Assembly: GCA_020052115.1 (NCBI GenBank) | Contig: JAGVPR010000311.1 | Coordinates: forward strand, 1-18,123 | Direction of reading: 5' to 3' | Source of the DNA: Candidatus Eiseniibacteriota bacterium | Lineage (GTDB): Bacteria > Eisenbacteria > RBG-16-71-46 > JAGVPR01 | Length of the DNA stretch: 18,123 bases | In this document: positions 7,486 to 15,467 of the stretch, in pieces | Numbering within the stretch: the first letter of the stretch is position 1 | Layout: each line of letters starts with the position of its first letter | The notes under the pieces: generated by a model | Told to the model about the DNA's origin: nothing | Database searches by the model: none | What the model saw: the letters and a program-made list of their open reading frames with translations, nothing else | Translations under genes and position numbers: made by a program

Positions 7486-7509
7486 GCGCCCGGGGTCATC
7501 CCCGGGCGC
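7486..7509 (-). repeat. Perfect GC hairpin between the PorV-like gene and paralogue B
   Basis: Arms GCGCCCGGGG (7486-7495) and CCCCGGGCGC (7500-7509) are exact reverse complements around a 4-base loop. In the transcript this very stable hairpin forms 24 bases after the PorV-like stop. No U-run follows, so it does not look like an intrinsic terminator. It may be an mRNA stabiliser or processing site that sets the relative amounts of neighbouring products. Confidence 0.65.
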
Positions 7510-7533
7510 ACCACACGGGCCGCGGCCCGACTT

Positions 7534-8469
7534 CTAGAACCCTAGATCGATCGCAAAACGATGGGCCGCACCGAGCGAGCCCATGTCGGTGTACGAGTAA
7601 TCCAGACCCGCGTTCCCCGTGATGCTCGACGGGAACTCCACGCCCACGCCTGCGGCGAGTCCTTCGGAGTCGTAGCCGAAGTTGTAGCCGCCGCGCAGCT
7701 TGAAGAAGTCACGGAAGGAGTACTCGGCGCCCCAGTTACCGCGCTCCTTGTTGTCGGGCGGATGCGAGAACTCGCCCGTCGAGAGCAACGCGTGCGTCTC
7801 GTTCCTATACAGGTTCATCGAGACCCCGACGCGGAAGACGGTGGGCATCTTCACCTGACGCTCCACGAATCTCATGTCCGCGCCCAGGTTCGAGATCGCC
7901 ATCCCGATCTGGAGCGATCGGTACCCGGTCGTGTACAGCGTCCCGAAGTCCAGCGTGTAGCTGTCCGACGAGTACTCCGCGAGGCCCGACCGCACGTAGT
8001 TCACCGTGAACCCCGCGGCGAACTTGTCCGTGAGCGAGCGCCCATAGGTCAGGCCGAAGCTGACATCCCCGGCATCGAAGAACTCCCCCGTTCCTTCCGG
8101 ACGGAACACGTCACGCACCGGCTGCTGGTCCATGTAAAGCGACCGTGCATTGACCCCGAGCGTGCCCGGGAGAAACCCCAGATGGAAGATGTAGGAAGCC
8201 TGGGTAAGCTGCACGTCCGCGGGCCAGACGAGGTGATTGAAGCTCGCATAGCTCCCCTCCAGACGCGCGATCCCCGAGGGATTCCAGAAGATGGCGCTCG
8301 GATCGTCGGCGACCGAAACGAAAGCGCCGCCCATTCCGGTCGCACGGGCGCCGATGGGGATCTTAAGAAACTGTCCCCCCATCGTCCCGACCTTCTCGAA
8401 CACATCGGCCGCCGATGCCATTCCCGGCAGCACCAACAGGAGGAGCAAACCGCCAATGACCCTTCTCAC
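7534..8469 (-). CDS. PorV/PorQ-family outer-membrane beta-barrel protein
   Basis: A 311-residue outer-membrane protein. It has a signal peptide (RR, then LLLLLVLPGMASA, about residues 1-20) followed by the N-terminal signature of the PorV/PorQ family: IGARATGMGGAFVSVADD and AIFWNPSGIARLEG (about 40-71). The rest alternates in amphipathic strands, and the protein ends in HRFAIDLGF with a terminal Phe typical of BAM substrates. In Bacteroidota, PorV carries type IX cargo to the attachment complex; here that role is only a possibility. The start is GTG at 8469, supported by GGGGAGG (8477-8483) 7 bases upstream and by the signal peptide beginning there. It sits between two paralogous secreted-protein genes, 51 bases after one and 135 bases before the other. 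Family call firm, specific function unproven. Confidence 0.9.
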   Translation of the reverse strand: MRRVIGGLLLLLVLPGMASAADVFEKVGTMGGQFLKIPIGARATGMGGAFVSVADDPSAIFWNPSGIARLEGSYASFNHLVWPADVQLTQASYIFHLGFLPGTLGVNARSLYMDQQPVRDVFRPEGTGEFFDAGDVSFGLTYGRSLTDKFAAGFTVNYVRSGLAEYSSDSYTLDFGTLYTTGYRSLQIGMAISNLGADMRFVERQVKMPTVFRVGVSMNLYRNETHALLSTGEFSHPPDNKERGNWGAEYSFRDFFKLRGGYNFGYDSEGLAAGVGVEFPSSITGNAGLDYSYTDMGSLGAAHRFAIDLGF

Positions 8470-8476
8470 GTTCCGA

Positions 8477-8483
8477 CCTCCCC
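8477..8483 (-). promoter_or_regulatory. Ribosome-binding site fixing the GTG start of the PorV-like gene
   Basis: GGGGAGG lies 7 bases before GTG at 8469 on the minus strand. The signal peptide begins directly at this GTG and no nearby ATG competes in frame. Confidence 0.7.
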
Positions 8484-8520
8484 GATCGACTCGCCCGGCG
8501 GCTCATCGACCGATCGCGCC

Positions 8521-10968
8521 TCATCGAATGATGACGAACCGACCCCGCTTCGTCCCCTTATCCGACTCTACGGTGAACAGATACACACCGCTGACAACGT
8601 CCTGGCCGTTACGCGTGACCAGATTCCAGAACGCCGTTCCCCCCTGCGCCCGCGTGTCGTGTTCCAGCGATCTCACGAGATCCCCAGCAAGCGTGAAGAT
8701 CCGGATCGTGCACTTCCCCTGCGGCAGCCGCGCAAACGCGATGCGGGTTCCCGTCGGATCCGAGTCGCTCGGAGTCAGGTCCCATCCCAGCGGCTGCCTC
8801 CCCGCGACGTAGGGGTTCGGCACCACGATCACCTCGTCCAGCGACTGCGACGCCGACCACCGCGGAATGACCGCCTCTGCCTCCAGGGCCGACGGACGGC
8901 CGCCCAGCTCGAACTCGAGGGAGTCCGGCATCGTGATGACCGTCTCCGGCGGGTCGGTCTCCATGATCGTCGTGTCCGGCAGTCCGACCGGCTCCTTCCA
9001 CCGGCTGAAGGCGGTCACGTCGTAGAAGTAGATCATCCCGTTCTTCAGCCCCTTCGTGTCCGTGTGCTTGTAGCGACCGACCTCATAGTGCACCGCGAGA
9101 GGCCGGTCCGGATCCCCCGTCTCCACCGTCTCGATCGCCCGGGCCGTCGTATCCATCACGGAGAGCAGGTAGTTCGGCGACTGATCTTCGAGACCGTCCT
9201 TCGGGTGCAGCTCGAATTCCTTGATGAGCTGCCATTCCTCGGGCGACGGCCCGGTCGAGCCCTGAGGCCGGGTCCAGCCGTCCACGCGCCACACGCGGTA
9301 GCCCTCGAACACGATCCTCCTGAGGATCGGATCGGCGCGCAGTTCGCTCGAGTTGTCCCACCAGACGTCCCCGCGCTGGTCCCCCTCGGGCGCGCGATTC
9401 AGCTCGATCCGAACCTCCGGATCCGCGTTCGTGGACGGCGACGGCGGCGCGACGGTGCCCACCCAGTGGACGAGCGTCTCCTTGCCGTCCACGCCGGTGC
9501 AGTCGTTGCAGTCGTTGTTCACGTAGTAGTCCGGCTCACACGTCGTGTTCTTGAAGTTGATTCTCGTCCCCAGCGTGTCGCACGGATCCCGCCACTCGTA
9601 GGCCGACCCGTCCGGCAGAGCCGTCAGGCAGGTCTCGCGTCCGTCCACTCCGGTCGCGGGATTCGTGTCCACGTCCTTGAACTGCCCGTTGTAGATCCGC
9701 TGCGCGGTGATCGCGTTCTGGATCATCCCCTCGTACCCGAAGCCGATCACGAAGCAGCTCTGGAAGACGAGGCTCGAATCCGGCAGGAGTTCACGGAACG
9801 GACCCGCCGAGATCACCCACCGATAGTCTCGCGGAGTCACCTGTCCGCCGCGCTCAGGCAGCTCGCCCTTCGACAGAAGATCGTAGCGCTCGAGATCGGT
9901 GTTCGGATCGCCGAGCGGATACGGCTGGTCGCCCGAGAACGACGACATCGTGTAGATCTTGACCTCCCTCGGAGCCTTGATCCCGAATCGGTCGATCGTA
10001 TGGCCGAGGAACAGCGTGCCGAAGAATCCGGGGACATCTCCTCCGTTGTACTTATCGCCGTCATCCGGGTAGTCGTAGATGTAGGCGATGTCCATCCTGA
10101 TCGGCACTTCGGCGCACGGGCCGCTCTGCGAGAGATCCACGACGGTGGTGTCAATCTGCGTGAAGCCCACCACGTCGTCCGTCCAGTAATTAGGCCGGGT
10201 CTTCGGCCCGGCGTCCGCATCCACGAAGAAGCCGAGGAAGACGTTTCTGAGGACTTCCTGTCCCACGTTCGTGACCCGGTAATCCACCCCGACGAACTCG
10301 TTCGACCGAGCCGTGGACCAGGCGAACGACCGCTGCTGAACGCGGAGGTTCATCGCGCGGTGCTCCGGGTTCTGCTCGACCGCTTCCTGCGTATTGTCCC
10401 AGTACTCGCACGAGTACATCTGCTGCGAGATGGCCTCGTAGTCCTCGTCTATCTTCCGGTCCCCGTCGTCGTCGCGGCCGTTCAGGAAGTCCTCGTCCAC
10501 CCGGCCGTCGCCGTCGTCGTCCGCGCCGGCGCTGAACCCGAGGCGGTTCCCTCCGGGCGCGCCTTCGAACGACTGGTACACGTTGTAGATCGGCTCGAGC
10601 GGCGGACGAAGTTCGAGGTCGTAGGCCGCCGTCGAGACGTGCGGCAGGTTGTCCGAGGCGATCGCGCCGATCCAGAGACCGCCCAGGTAGAGGTACTCGC
10701 CCCCGCGCCAGCCGAAGTTGTATCCGTCGTAGTACGGGTTCCCGATGAAGCCGAGGTTCGTCACCTCAGCCTCGACGAGTCCCACGTTGTGACTGAACAC
10801 GTTCGGCGGGTAGAGCGCGTAGACGCCGCGCGGGGCCCCCCGGGCGCCGTCCCACGGTTCCTTCAGCACGCCGCGAGCGTCCGCGCCGGAGGAGCAGAGG
10901 ACCGCCGCCGTCAGGGCCAGGAGTGCGACGGCCGTCCAGGCGCCGACCCGGCCATGCCACCGTTCCAT
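8521..10968 (-). CDS. Large secreted protein with FlgD-like/type IX-like C-terminal tail (paralogue A)
   Basis: An 815-residue exported protein of unknown function and close paralogue of the gene at 4987-7398. In the stretch from SFAWSTARSN to FVDADAGPK, 36 of 43 residues are identical. It has a signal peptide (hydrophobic core AVALLALTAAVLCS), two aspartate-rich calcium-loop-like units (DDDGDGRVDED and DDDGDRKIDED), the same cysteine cluster (TTCEP, then NDCNDC), and the same C-terminal tail (VVPNPYVAGRQ, IRIFTLAGDLVRSLEH, SGVYLF, ending GRFVIIR). The clearest difference is an insertion of about a dozen residues after WKEPVG, rich in Thr, Pro and acidic residues. The ATG at 10968 was chosen over one nine codons upstream because GGAGGAGG (10976-10983) lies 7 bases before it. 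It follows the TonB-dependent receptor gene by 50 bases. Likely translocated by the same envelope route as its paralogue. Confidence 0.85.
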   Translation of the reverse strand: MERWHGRVGAWTAVALLALTAAVLCSSGADARGVLKEPWDGARGAPRGVYALYPPNVFSHNVGLVEAEVTNLGFIGNPYYDGYNFGWRGGEYLYLGGLWIGAIASDNLPHVSTAAYDLELRPPLEPIYNVYQSFEGAPGGNRLGFSAGADDDGDGRVDEDFLNGRDDDGDRKIDEDYEAISQQMYSCEYWDNTQEAVEQNPEHRAMNLRVQQRSFAWSTARSNEFVGVDYRVTNVGQEVLRNVFLGFFVDADAGPKTRPNYWTDDVVGFTQIDTTVVDLSQSGPCAEVPIRMDIAYIYDYPDDGDKYNGGDVPGFFGTLFLGHTIDRFGIKAPREVKIYTMSSFSGDQPYPLGDPNTDLERYDLLSKGELPERGGQVTPRDYRWVISAGPFRELLPDSSLVFQSCFVIGFGYEGMIQNAITAQRIYNGQFKDVDTNPATGVDGRETCLTALPDGSAYEWRDPCDTLGTRINFKNTTCEPDYYVNNDCNDCTGVDGKETLVHWVGTVAPPSPSTNADPEVRIELNRAPEGDQRGDVWWDNSSELRADPILRRIVFEGYRVWRVDGWTRPQGSTGPSPEEWQLIKEFELHPKDGLEDQSPNYLLSVMDTTARAIETVETGDPDRPLAVHYEVGRYKHTDTKGLKNGMIYFYDVTAFSRWKEPVGLPDTTIMETDPPETVITMPDSLEFELGGRPSALEAEAVIPRWSASQSLDEVIVVPNPYVAGRQPLGWDLTPSDSDPTGTRIAFARLPQGKCTIRIFTLAGDLVRSLEHDTRAQGGTAFWNLVTRNGQDVVSGVYLFTVESDKGTKRGRFVIIR

Positions 10969-11018
10969 GTAGGTTCCTCCTCCTCGGGAGCCCACGGGCC
11001 CCCGCTCTCCCCGACCCG

Positions 11019-13721
11019 CTAGAAGATCAGCCCGAGCCCCACGCGGATCACTCGGCCCTCGCCGAAGACGCGCGGGTCCTGAACGGGCACCCAGTCCTCA
11101 ACCCCATCCTCATCCTGATCCGGTCCCAGGTAGGCTCCCCCGGCCCGCCCCGTTTCCGTGTAGTAAACGTCGTAGTCGTTGATGTCGCGGAACGCCGGAA
11201 GCGGCCAGTTCGACGGCTCGAGGTTCACGATGTTCCGCGCGTCGAGCATGTTATTCGCCTGGAGGAACACCTTGAAGTCCTGCTGCCAGACCTTGTAGTA
11301 CGCCTCGGCCTGCAAGTCGAGCGTCGTCGTGGAAGGCAGGCGGCGGGAGTTCGTGAACGAAGGATCCAGTTCCCGCGTGTTCCGCTGGATCGGCGTATAC
11401 GGGAACCCCGTCCCGTACTGCCACACGAAGGTCGCGCCCCACTTCTCGCTCTGGCTGATGAAGATGTTCGCCGAGAGCGTGTGCCGCTGGTCCCAATCAA
11501 GAGGCTGCTCGCTGATCGGCAGGTAGAGGAAGCTCTGCTGATCCTGCGCGCGCGGATCGGAGGCCACGCCGCTCGCCACGCCGAACGTGTAGGAGAGGTC
11601 CGACGAGAAGTTGTCCTTGAAGCGGCGCACCAGCGAAAGCTCGAAGCCCTTGCTCGAAGCATAGTCGCGATTGACGAACACGGAGACGAGCCCGGCGGAG
11701 TTCGCCGCTCTCACGTCCTGCACCGCCAGCAGCCCGAAGATGTCCTTGTAGTAGACCGAAAACTGGCCGAACAGGATATCGTTGAACAGGTGCTGCACGC
11801 CCGCCTGGTAGCTGACCGTCGTCTGGTTGGTGAGATTCGGGTTGCCGCGCGTGCGACCGTTGAAGACGCCGCGGTTCTCGAAGATCGCGGTGCGCTCCGG
11901 GATCTGGTAGTACTTGCCGTAGTGGAAGCTGAAAACGTCGCGATCGCTGATCGGGTAAGCGATCCCGAGACGCGGCGACCACTGGCTCTTCACGCGGTCG
12001 CGAACCTCCGAGATGTCAATCTGCTGCCCCACCGAGAAGATATCGTAGCGCAGCCCGAGGTTCAGGATCATCCCCTCGTGCTCCCACCTATCCTGAAGAA
12101 AGAACGACCCCTCCGGATTGTAGTAATGGAAGTCGCTGCGCACGCCGATCGTGCCGTCCCCGGACGTGATCCACGGGAAGTCCACCGAGTTGAGCGAGAG
12201 GTCGTTGTAGAGCCCCTCGGCGCCCCACTGGAAGAGGTGGTTCCGGTACTTCCGGGTGAACTCGAACTCCGCGGTCTCGACCTTCGTGTACCGCCTCGTG
12301 TACGCCGGGAAGTCTCCGTTCGTCACGTAGAACTGGGAGACGCTGTAGTCGTCGTAGTTGATCCAGAAGTCGGTGAGGCGCCTTCCGCTGTACTGCCACG
12401 GCTCCTTGCCGAGCACCCGCTCCTCGTAGTCGTACACCTGATGGCTCAGCTTGATGTCGTAGTACGTCGTCGGCGACAACGTGTGCTTGAACACTAGCTT
12501 GAACTGCTTGTAGTTATCCTTGTAGTTCGGCGTGTGCTCGGGAGCGTTGTAGTAGACGTAGCTCGAATCGAGCGACTGCTCCGAGAAGTTCCCGTAGCGG
12601 AGGAAGACCTCGCCCTGGGGGCTCGTGTCGAGGATCGCCTGGACCCAGCCCTCGCGGCTCCACATGTGCCGGTACAGGTCGTACTTCTGCCGGTTGTCAA
12701 TGTACTCGCCGGTGAGCTTGAAAGCGCTCGACGGCCTCCACGCTAGCTTTCCCTGGAGGTTGAGCGAGTTGTTCTGGCGGTCCTTCAGGCTGATGAAGTC
12801 CAGGAGCTTGCGCGAGGGCCGCACTTCCTTCGTCCTGAGATACGTGTCCGTGAACGTCCCCTGGGCCGACCAGTAGTACGTCATGTCCTTGATCGGCATC
12901 GGTCCGCCCATGCCGACAAAGACGCGGTCGTAGTTGTCGTAGGTCTTGTCCGGGGCGCCGTAGTCATCCGTCAGGAATCGAAGCTCCCCCCCGAACCTCG
13001 GGCCGCCCTCCTTGGTGGAGAGATTGATGATGCCGCTCTGCGCGTTGCCGTACTTGGCGTCCAGACCACCGAGAAGCACCTCGGTCTCCGCCAGCGCCAG
13101 CGAGGCGATATCCACGCCCCCGCCCGAGAGAGGATCACGCACGGGCACCCCGTCCACCTGATAGAGCACCTCGCCGGAACGGCCGCCGCGGAAGTGCAAC
13201 TCGCCGGCCTGGGCCACGACGCCGGCCTTGAGCGCCACGGCCTCCTCGAGGTTGTCCACCGGGGCGGACTCAAACGTCTCCTGCTCGACCAGATGGCGCG
13301 TCGTCGCGCTCTCCTTCTGCAGCAGCTGCTTCTCGCCGAGCACGACGATTTCATCAACCTGAGTCGCGACGGTCTCCTTGAGACGCACCGTTAACTCCAC
13401 CGTCGCCCCGGCATCAACCTTGACGTTCTCGATGGTGCCTGTTTCGAACCCGATGTACTGCACGCGCACCTGGTAGGTGCCGGCCGGCAGGTTGGGAATC
13501 TTCGCCGTCCCGGTGTCGTCCGTCATGGCGCCCCAGGACGTTCCGAGGAGGGTGACGTTGGCGTACGGAAGCGGGTTTGCCTCTTTGACGTCCACCACCT
13601 TGACGACGATCTCCGCTTGCTTCCCCTGCGCGAGTGCAGCGCAGGGGATCAAGACGACGGCCACTGCAAGAAAAGCCGACAGCAGGGGCGCGATTCCGCG
13701 CGAGCGACGGAGTCCAGACAT
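11019..13721 (-). CDS. TonB-dependent receptor with carboxypeptidase-regulatory-like N-terminal domain
   Basis: A 900-residue outer-membrane receptor or transporter. Domains in order are a signal peptide (about 1-31, ending ALAQG); a CarboxypepD-regulatory-like beta-sandwich (about 37-118, with NPLPYANVTLLGTSWGAMTDDTG and LPAGTYQVRVQYIGFE); a TonB-box-like DEIVV (123-127); the plug (about 130-240, with HFRGGRSGEVLYQVDGVPVRDP and YGNAQSGIINLSTKEGG); and the barrel to the C-terminus, which ends VGLGLIF with a terminal Phe. An aspartate-rich calcium-loop-like DQDEDGVED lies at about 868-876. The frame stays open 69 codons upstream, but the ATG at 13721 begins the signal peptide, has AAAGGAG about 10 bases before it, and is downstream of a near-consensus promoter. 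It is the first gene of a five-gene cluster. The substrate cannot be told from sequence; import of a ligand or a role in surface-protein assembly are both possible. Confidence 0.93.
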   Translation of the reverse strand: MSGLRRSRGIAPLLSAFLAVAVVLIPCAALAQGKQAEIVVKVVDVKEANPLPYANVTLLGTSWGAMTDDTGTAKIPNLPAGTYQVRVQYIGFETGTIENVKVDAGATVELTVRLKETVATQVDEIVVLGEKQLLQKESATTRHLVEQETFESAPVDNLEEAVALKAGVVAQAGELHFRGGRSGEVLYQVDGVPVRDPLSGGGVDIASLALAETEVLLGGLDAKYGNAQSGIINLSTKEGGPRFGGELRFLTDDYGAPDKTYDNYDRVFVGMGGPMPIKDMTYYWSAQGTFTDTYLRTKEVRPSRKLLDFISLKDRQNNSLNLQGKLAWRPSSAFKLTGEYIDNRQKYDLYRHMWSREGWVQAILDTSPQGEVFLRYGNFSEQSLDSSYVYYNAPEHTPNYKDNYKQFKLVFKHTLSPTTYYDIKLSHQVYDYEERVLGKEPWQYSGRRLTDFWINYDDYSVSQFYVTNGDFPAYTRRYTKVETAEFEFTRKYRNHLFQWGAEGLYNDLSLNSVDFPWITSGDGTIGVRSDFHYYNPEGSFFLQDRWEHEGMILNLGLRYDIFSVGQQIDISEVRDRVKSQWSPRLGIAYPISDRDVFSFHYGKYYQIPERTAIFENRGVFNGRTRGNPNLTNQTTVSYQAGVQHLFNDILFGQFSVYYKDIFGLLAVQDVRAANSAGLVSVFVNRDYASSKGFELSLVRRFKDNFSSDLSYTFGVASGVASDPRAQDQQSFLYLPISEQPLDWDQRHTLSANIFISQSEKWGATFVWQYGTGFPYTPIQRNTRELDPSFTNSRRLPSTTTLDLQAEAYYKVWQQDFKVFLQANNMLDARNIVNLEPSNWPLPAFRDINDYDVYYTETGRAGGAYLGPDQDEDGVEDWVPVQDPRVFGEGRVIRVGLGLIF

Positions 13722-13785
13722 GCTAGAACCGCTCCTTTCGGTCCGCGTCGGAGCCCCGGAGTCAGGGGCCGCGGCACCGGCCGAC

Positions 13786-13814
13786 ACTATAAGAGGCGCC
13801 GGCGTAGGTGTCAA
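13786..13814 (-). promoter_or_regulatory. Near-consensus sigma70-type promoter for the TonB-receptor cluster
   Basis: TTGACA (13814-13809), a 17-base spacer and TATAGT (13791-13786) match the bacterial housekeeping consensus at 11 of 12 positions with ideal spacing. Transcription would begin near 13779, giving a leader of about 58 bases before the ATG at 13721. The site lies after the terminator of the preceding operon, in the largest gene-free gap of the window. This is the best-supported promoter here. Confidence 0.75.
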
Positions 13815-13835
13815 CCTGCTTTCTGGCCGCAACTC

Positions 13836-13855
13836 ATTGCTCTCAGGGCAATTGC
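13836..13855. promoter_or_regulatory. Candidate operator dyad upstream of the receptor promoter
   Basis: ATTGC (13836-13840) and GCAAT (13848-13852) form an inverted repeat with a 7-base spacer, and the second half overlaps an 8-base palindrome GCAATTGC (13848-13855). The dyad is about 20 bases upstream of the -35 box, a position suited to an activator. The half-sites are short, so chance is a real alternative. No regulator is identified. Confidence 0.25.
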
Positions 13856-13888
13856 CGGTCCAGAAGGCCAAACGTGACAAAAACCTCC

Positions 13889-13926
13889 AAAAAAGATAGG
13901 GCCCGGAAGGCAGACTTCCTGGGCCC
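13889..13926 (-). terminator. Rho-independent terminator ending the heme-lipoprotein/barrel operon
   Basis: On the minus strand, GGGCCC plus GGAAG pair with CTTCC plus GGGCCC (arms 13915-13926 and 13899-13909) as an 11-bp stem with one bulged A and a 5-base loop. TATC and six T follow directly (to 13889). It begins 44 bases after the stop of the barrel gene and separates that operon from the receptor promoter. Confidence 0.88.
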
Positions 13927-13970
13927 AACCCCTAGGCGTATCCGAAATGACCGACCCCGACCGCACTCTA

Positions 13971-15446
13971 CTAAAAGAGCAGTCTAGCGGAAACCGTGAA
14001 AGCCTGCACCTCCAATTTTCCAAGCTCCAGACCCTCCTGCTCGGCCAGCGTCTTCGATGCGTCATCAGGGGTTTCCTTCAGGAAGCGATAGCCCGCATCG
14101 ATCTGGAGCAATCCTCCCGACGGCACGTACCCCAGCCCCAGCGTCACCCCGTACCCCGCGTGCTCGATCGTTCCGATTCCTTGATCCTGCCCATGCGTCG
14201 AACGGAGAAGCCCTCCGCGAACCAGCACGTCACGCTTCCAAAAGTACTCGGCTCCCGCCCCAATCTCGGTGTGATAGGAATCGAGGTTGTACGCCCAGCG
14301 CTCCTCCGTGTAGTCCGTCGAGGTGCGCTCCCGCCTGAACTCCACCGCACCCAGCAGACGCTCGTCCATGAACCAGCGCGACGCCCCGAAAACTCCGAGG
14401 CCCGTCCAAGCGTCGGTGTCCGTTGCCGGGAGCGAGCTGTCGAAGTTCGACTTCTTCGTGACCTTGTTCGTCTCGCCCAAGTACCCGAGCATCGCCCCGA
14501 TGGTCGTCCCCTCTGAAGGCGTCCACTGGAACCGGCCGAGAGCCACTCGCCGGTCCAACTCCTCCTTCATCGTGGGCCCGCGCCAGGAGATGTTCTGGCG
14601 CGTCGGATTCAGCAGGAAGCGGTCGGCCCAGTTGATCTCGACCTCCTCGCGCCCATCCGACCCGGTCCAACGGTAGAGCAGCCCGGCGCTGGCCTTGCCA
14701 AACCTACCGAGCGCTTGGCCCGCCACCTGCACCGTCGGCCGCGACCAATCGTAGAGATCGCGGTGAACCCCGCTGGAAGAAACGCCGTCAATCTTCGAGT
14801 CCACGTAGTCGGCCGAGACGCCGAGATCGAGCCAGGCGACCGGCTGATAGGCCACCGCGGCGCCGCCTTGGGTCACGGCGCTCGCGTGGGCGATGGCGAA
14901 TACGTAGTCCGAACGGAGGTTCTCGTCTTCGGCCTGCGACGCGAAGCGACCGCCCAGCACGAGCCGCGAGCCGAACGCCTGAGCGTAGTAAATCGAGCCG
15001 GCGCTGCCCGTCAGGGTCTGGGAGTCCTCGCCGAGTCCGGAGAAACTGCCGTCAACGCGGGAGACGAGACCGCCGAGCGCCAAGCGGTTTCCGCGAAGCC
15101 GCGAGACGAACAGGAGCCCTTCCTCGCTGCTATTGATCCTGCGCCGGCGATCCAGCAGGGTGCGATCGGTGCGTTGCGTGGAACGTGCCCAGATGTCCGT
15201 GCTCCAGGAGTCCCTGTCCCCGAGCACGCCGGTGATGTTGTCGCCGAAATCGAGCATGTTGAGTTCCGACGCTTCATCGGGAACCACGATGAGCATCCCA
15301 CCCATCGCATCGAGCCGACCACTCGCCCGCCCATAGGTGAACGCCGGGCCGTTCGCGCCCAACCTGAGATCAAGGACCTGCGCCCAGCCGGCCGCCGGGA
15401 CCGCCAGAGCGAGAGCCAGCGCGAGAACCGGAAGAATCCGCTTCAT
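13971..15446 (-). CDS. Outer-membrane beta-barrel protein, family not recognised
   Basis: A 491-residue protein with a clean signal peptide (MKR, then a hydrophobic run and GWAQ, about residues 1-23). Its body reads as alternating amphipathic strands: SIYYAQAFGSRLVLGGRF, AVAYQPVAWLDLGVSADYV, TTIGAMLGYLG and GYGVTLGLGYV. The C-terminal FTVSARLLF ends in Phe, as in proteins inserted by the BAM complex. I cannot assign a named family. The segment after the signal peptide, FTYGRASGRLDAMGGM, faintly recalls the PorV/FadL-like N-terminal style but is not convincing. The start ATG is preceded by a purine-rich GGGGAGAGGAGAGGG. It follows the heme-lipoprotein gene by 21 bases, so the two are very probably cotranscribed, and a terminator follows it. 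A role as a porin or as a conduit partner for the lipoprotein is inference from position. Confidence 0.75.
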   Translation of the reverse strand: MKRILPVLALALALAVPAAGWAQVLDLRLGANGPAFTYGRASGRLDAMGGMLIVVPDEASELNMLDFGDNITGVLGDRDSWSTDIWARSTQRTDRTLLDRRRRINSSEEGLLFVSRLRGNRLALGGLVSRVDGSFSGLGEDSQTLTGSAGSIYYAQAFGSRLVLGGRFASQAEDENLRSDYVFAIAHASAVTQGGAAVAYQPVAWLDLGVSADYVDSKIDGVSSSGVHRDLYDWSRPTVQVAGQALGRFGKASAGLLYRWTGSDGREEVEINWADRFLLNPTRQNISWRGPTMKEELDRRVALGRFQWTPSEGTTIGAMLGYLGETNKVTKKSNFDSSLPATDTDAWTGLGVFGASRWFMDERLLGAVEFRRERTSTDYTEERWAYNLDSYHTEIGAGAEYFWKRDVLVRGGLLRSTHGQDQGIGTIEHAGYGVTLGLGYVPSGGLLQIDAGYRFLKETPDDASKTLAEQEGLELGKLEVQAFTVSARLLF

Positions 15447-15467
15447 CCCTCTCCTCTCCCCAACCCC

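Noticed and set aside
7534..8469. FadL-type fatty acid transporter
   Set aside because: The barrel family is related, but the GARATGMGGAF and WNPSGIA signature and the length of 311 residues fit PorV/PorQ better than FadL proteins of over 400 residues.
4474..11022. Two plus-strand open frames of more than 1000 codons opposite the secreted-protein paralogues
   Set aside because: Both are shadows of the minus-strand genes; their mutual similarity merely reflects the similarity of the paralogues. No ribosome-binding site or plausible protein features.
13722..13928. 69-codon upstream extension of the TonB-dependent receptor
   Set aside because: The extension crosses the near-consensus promoter and the preceding terminator and would bury the signal peptide; the ATG at 13721 has its own ribosome-binding site.
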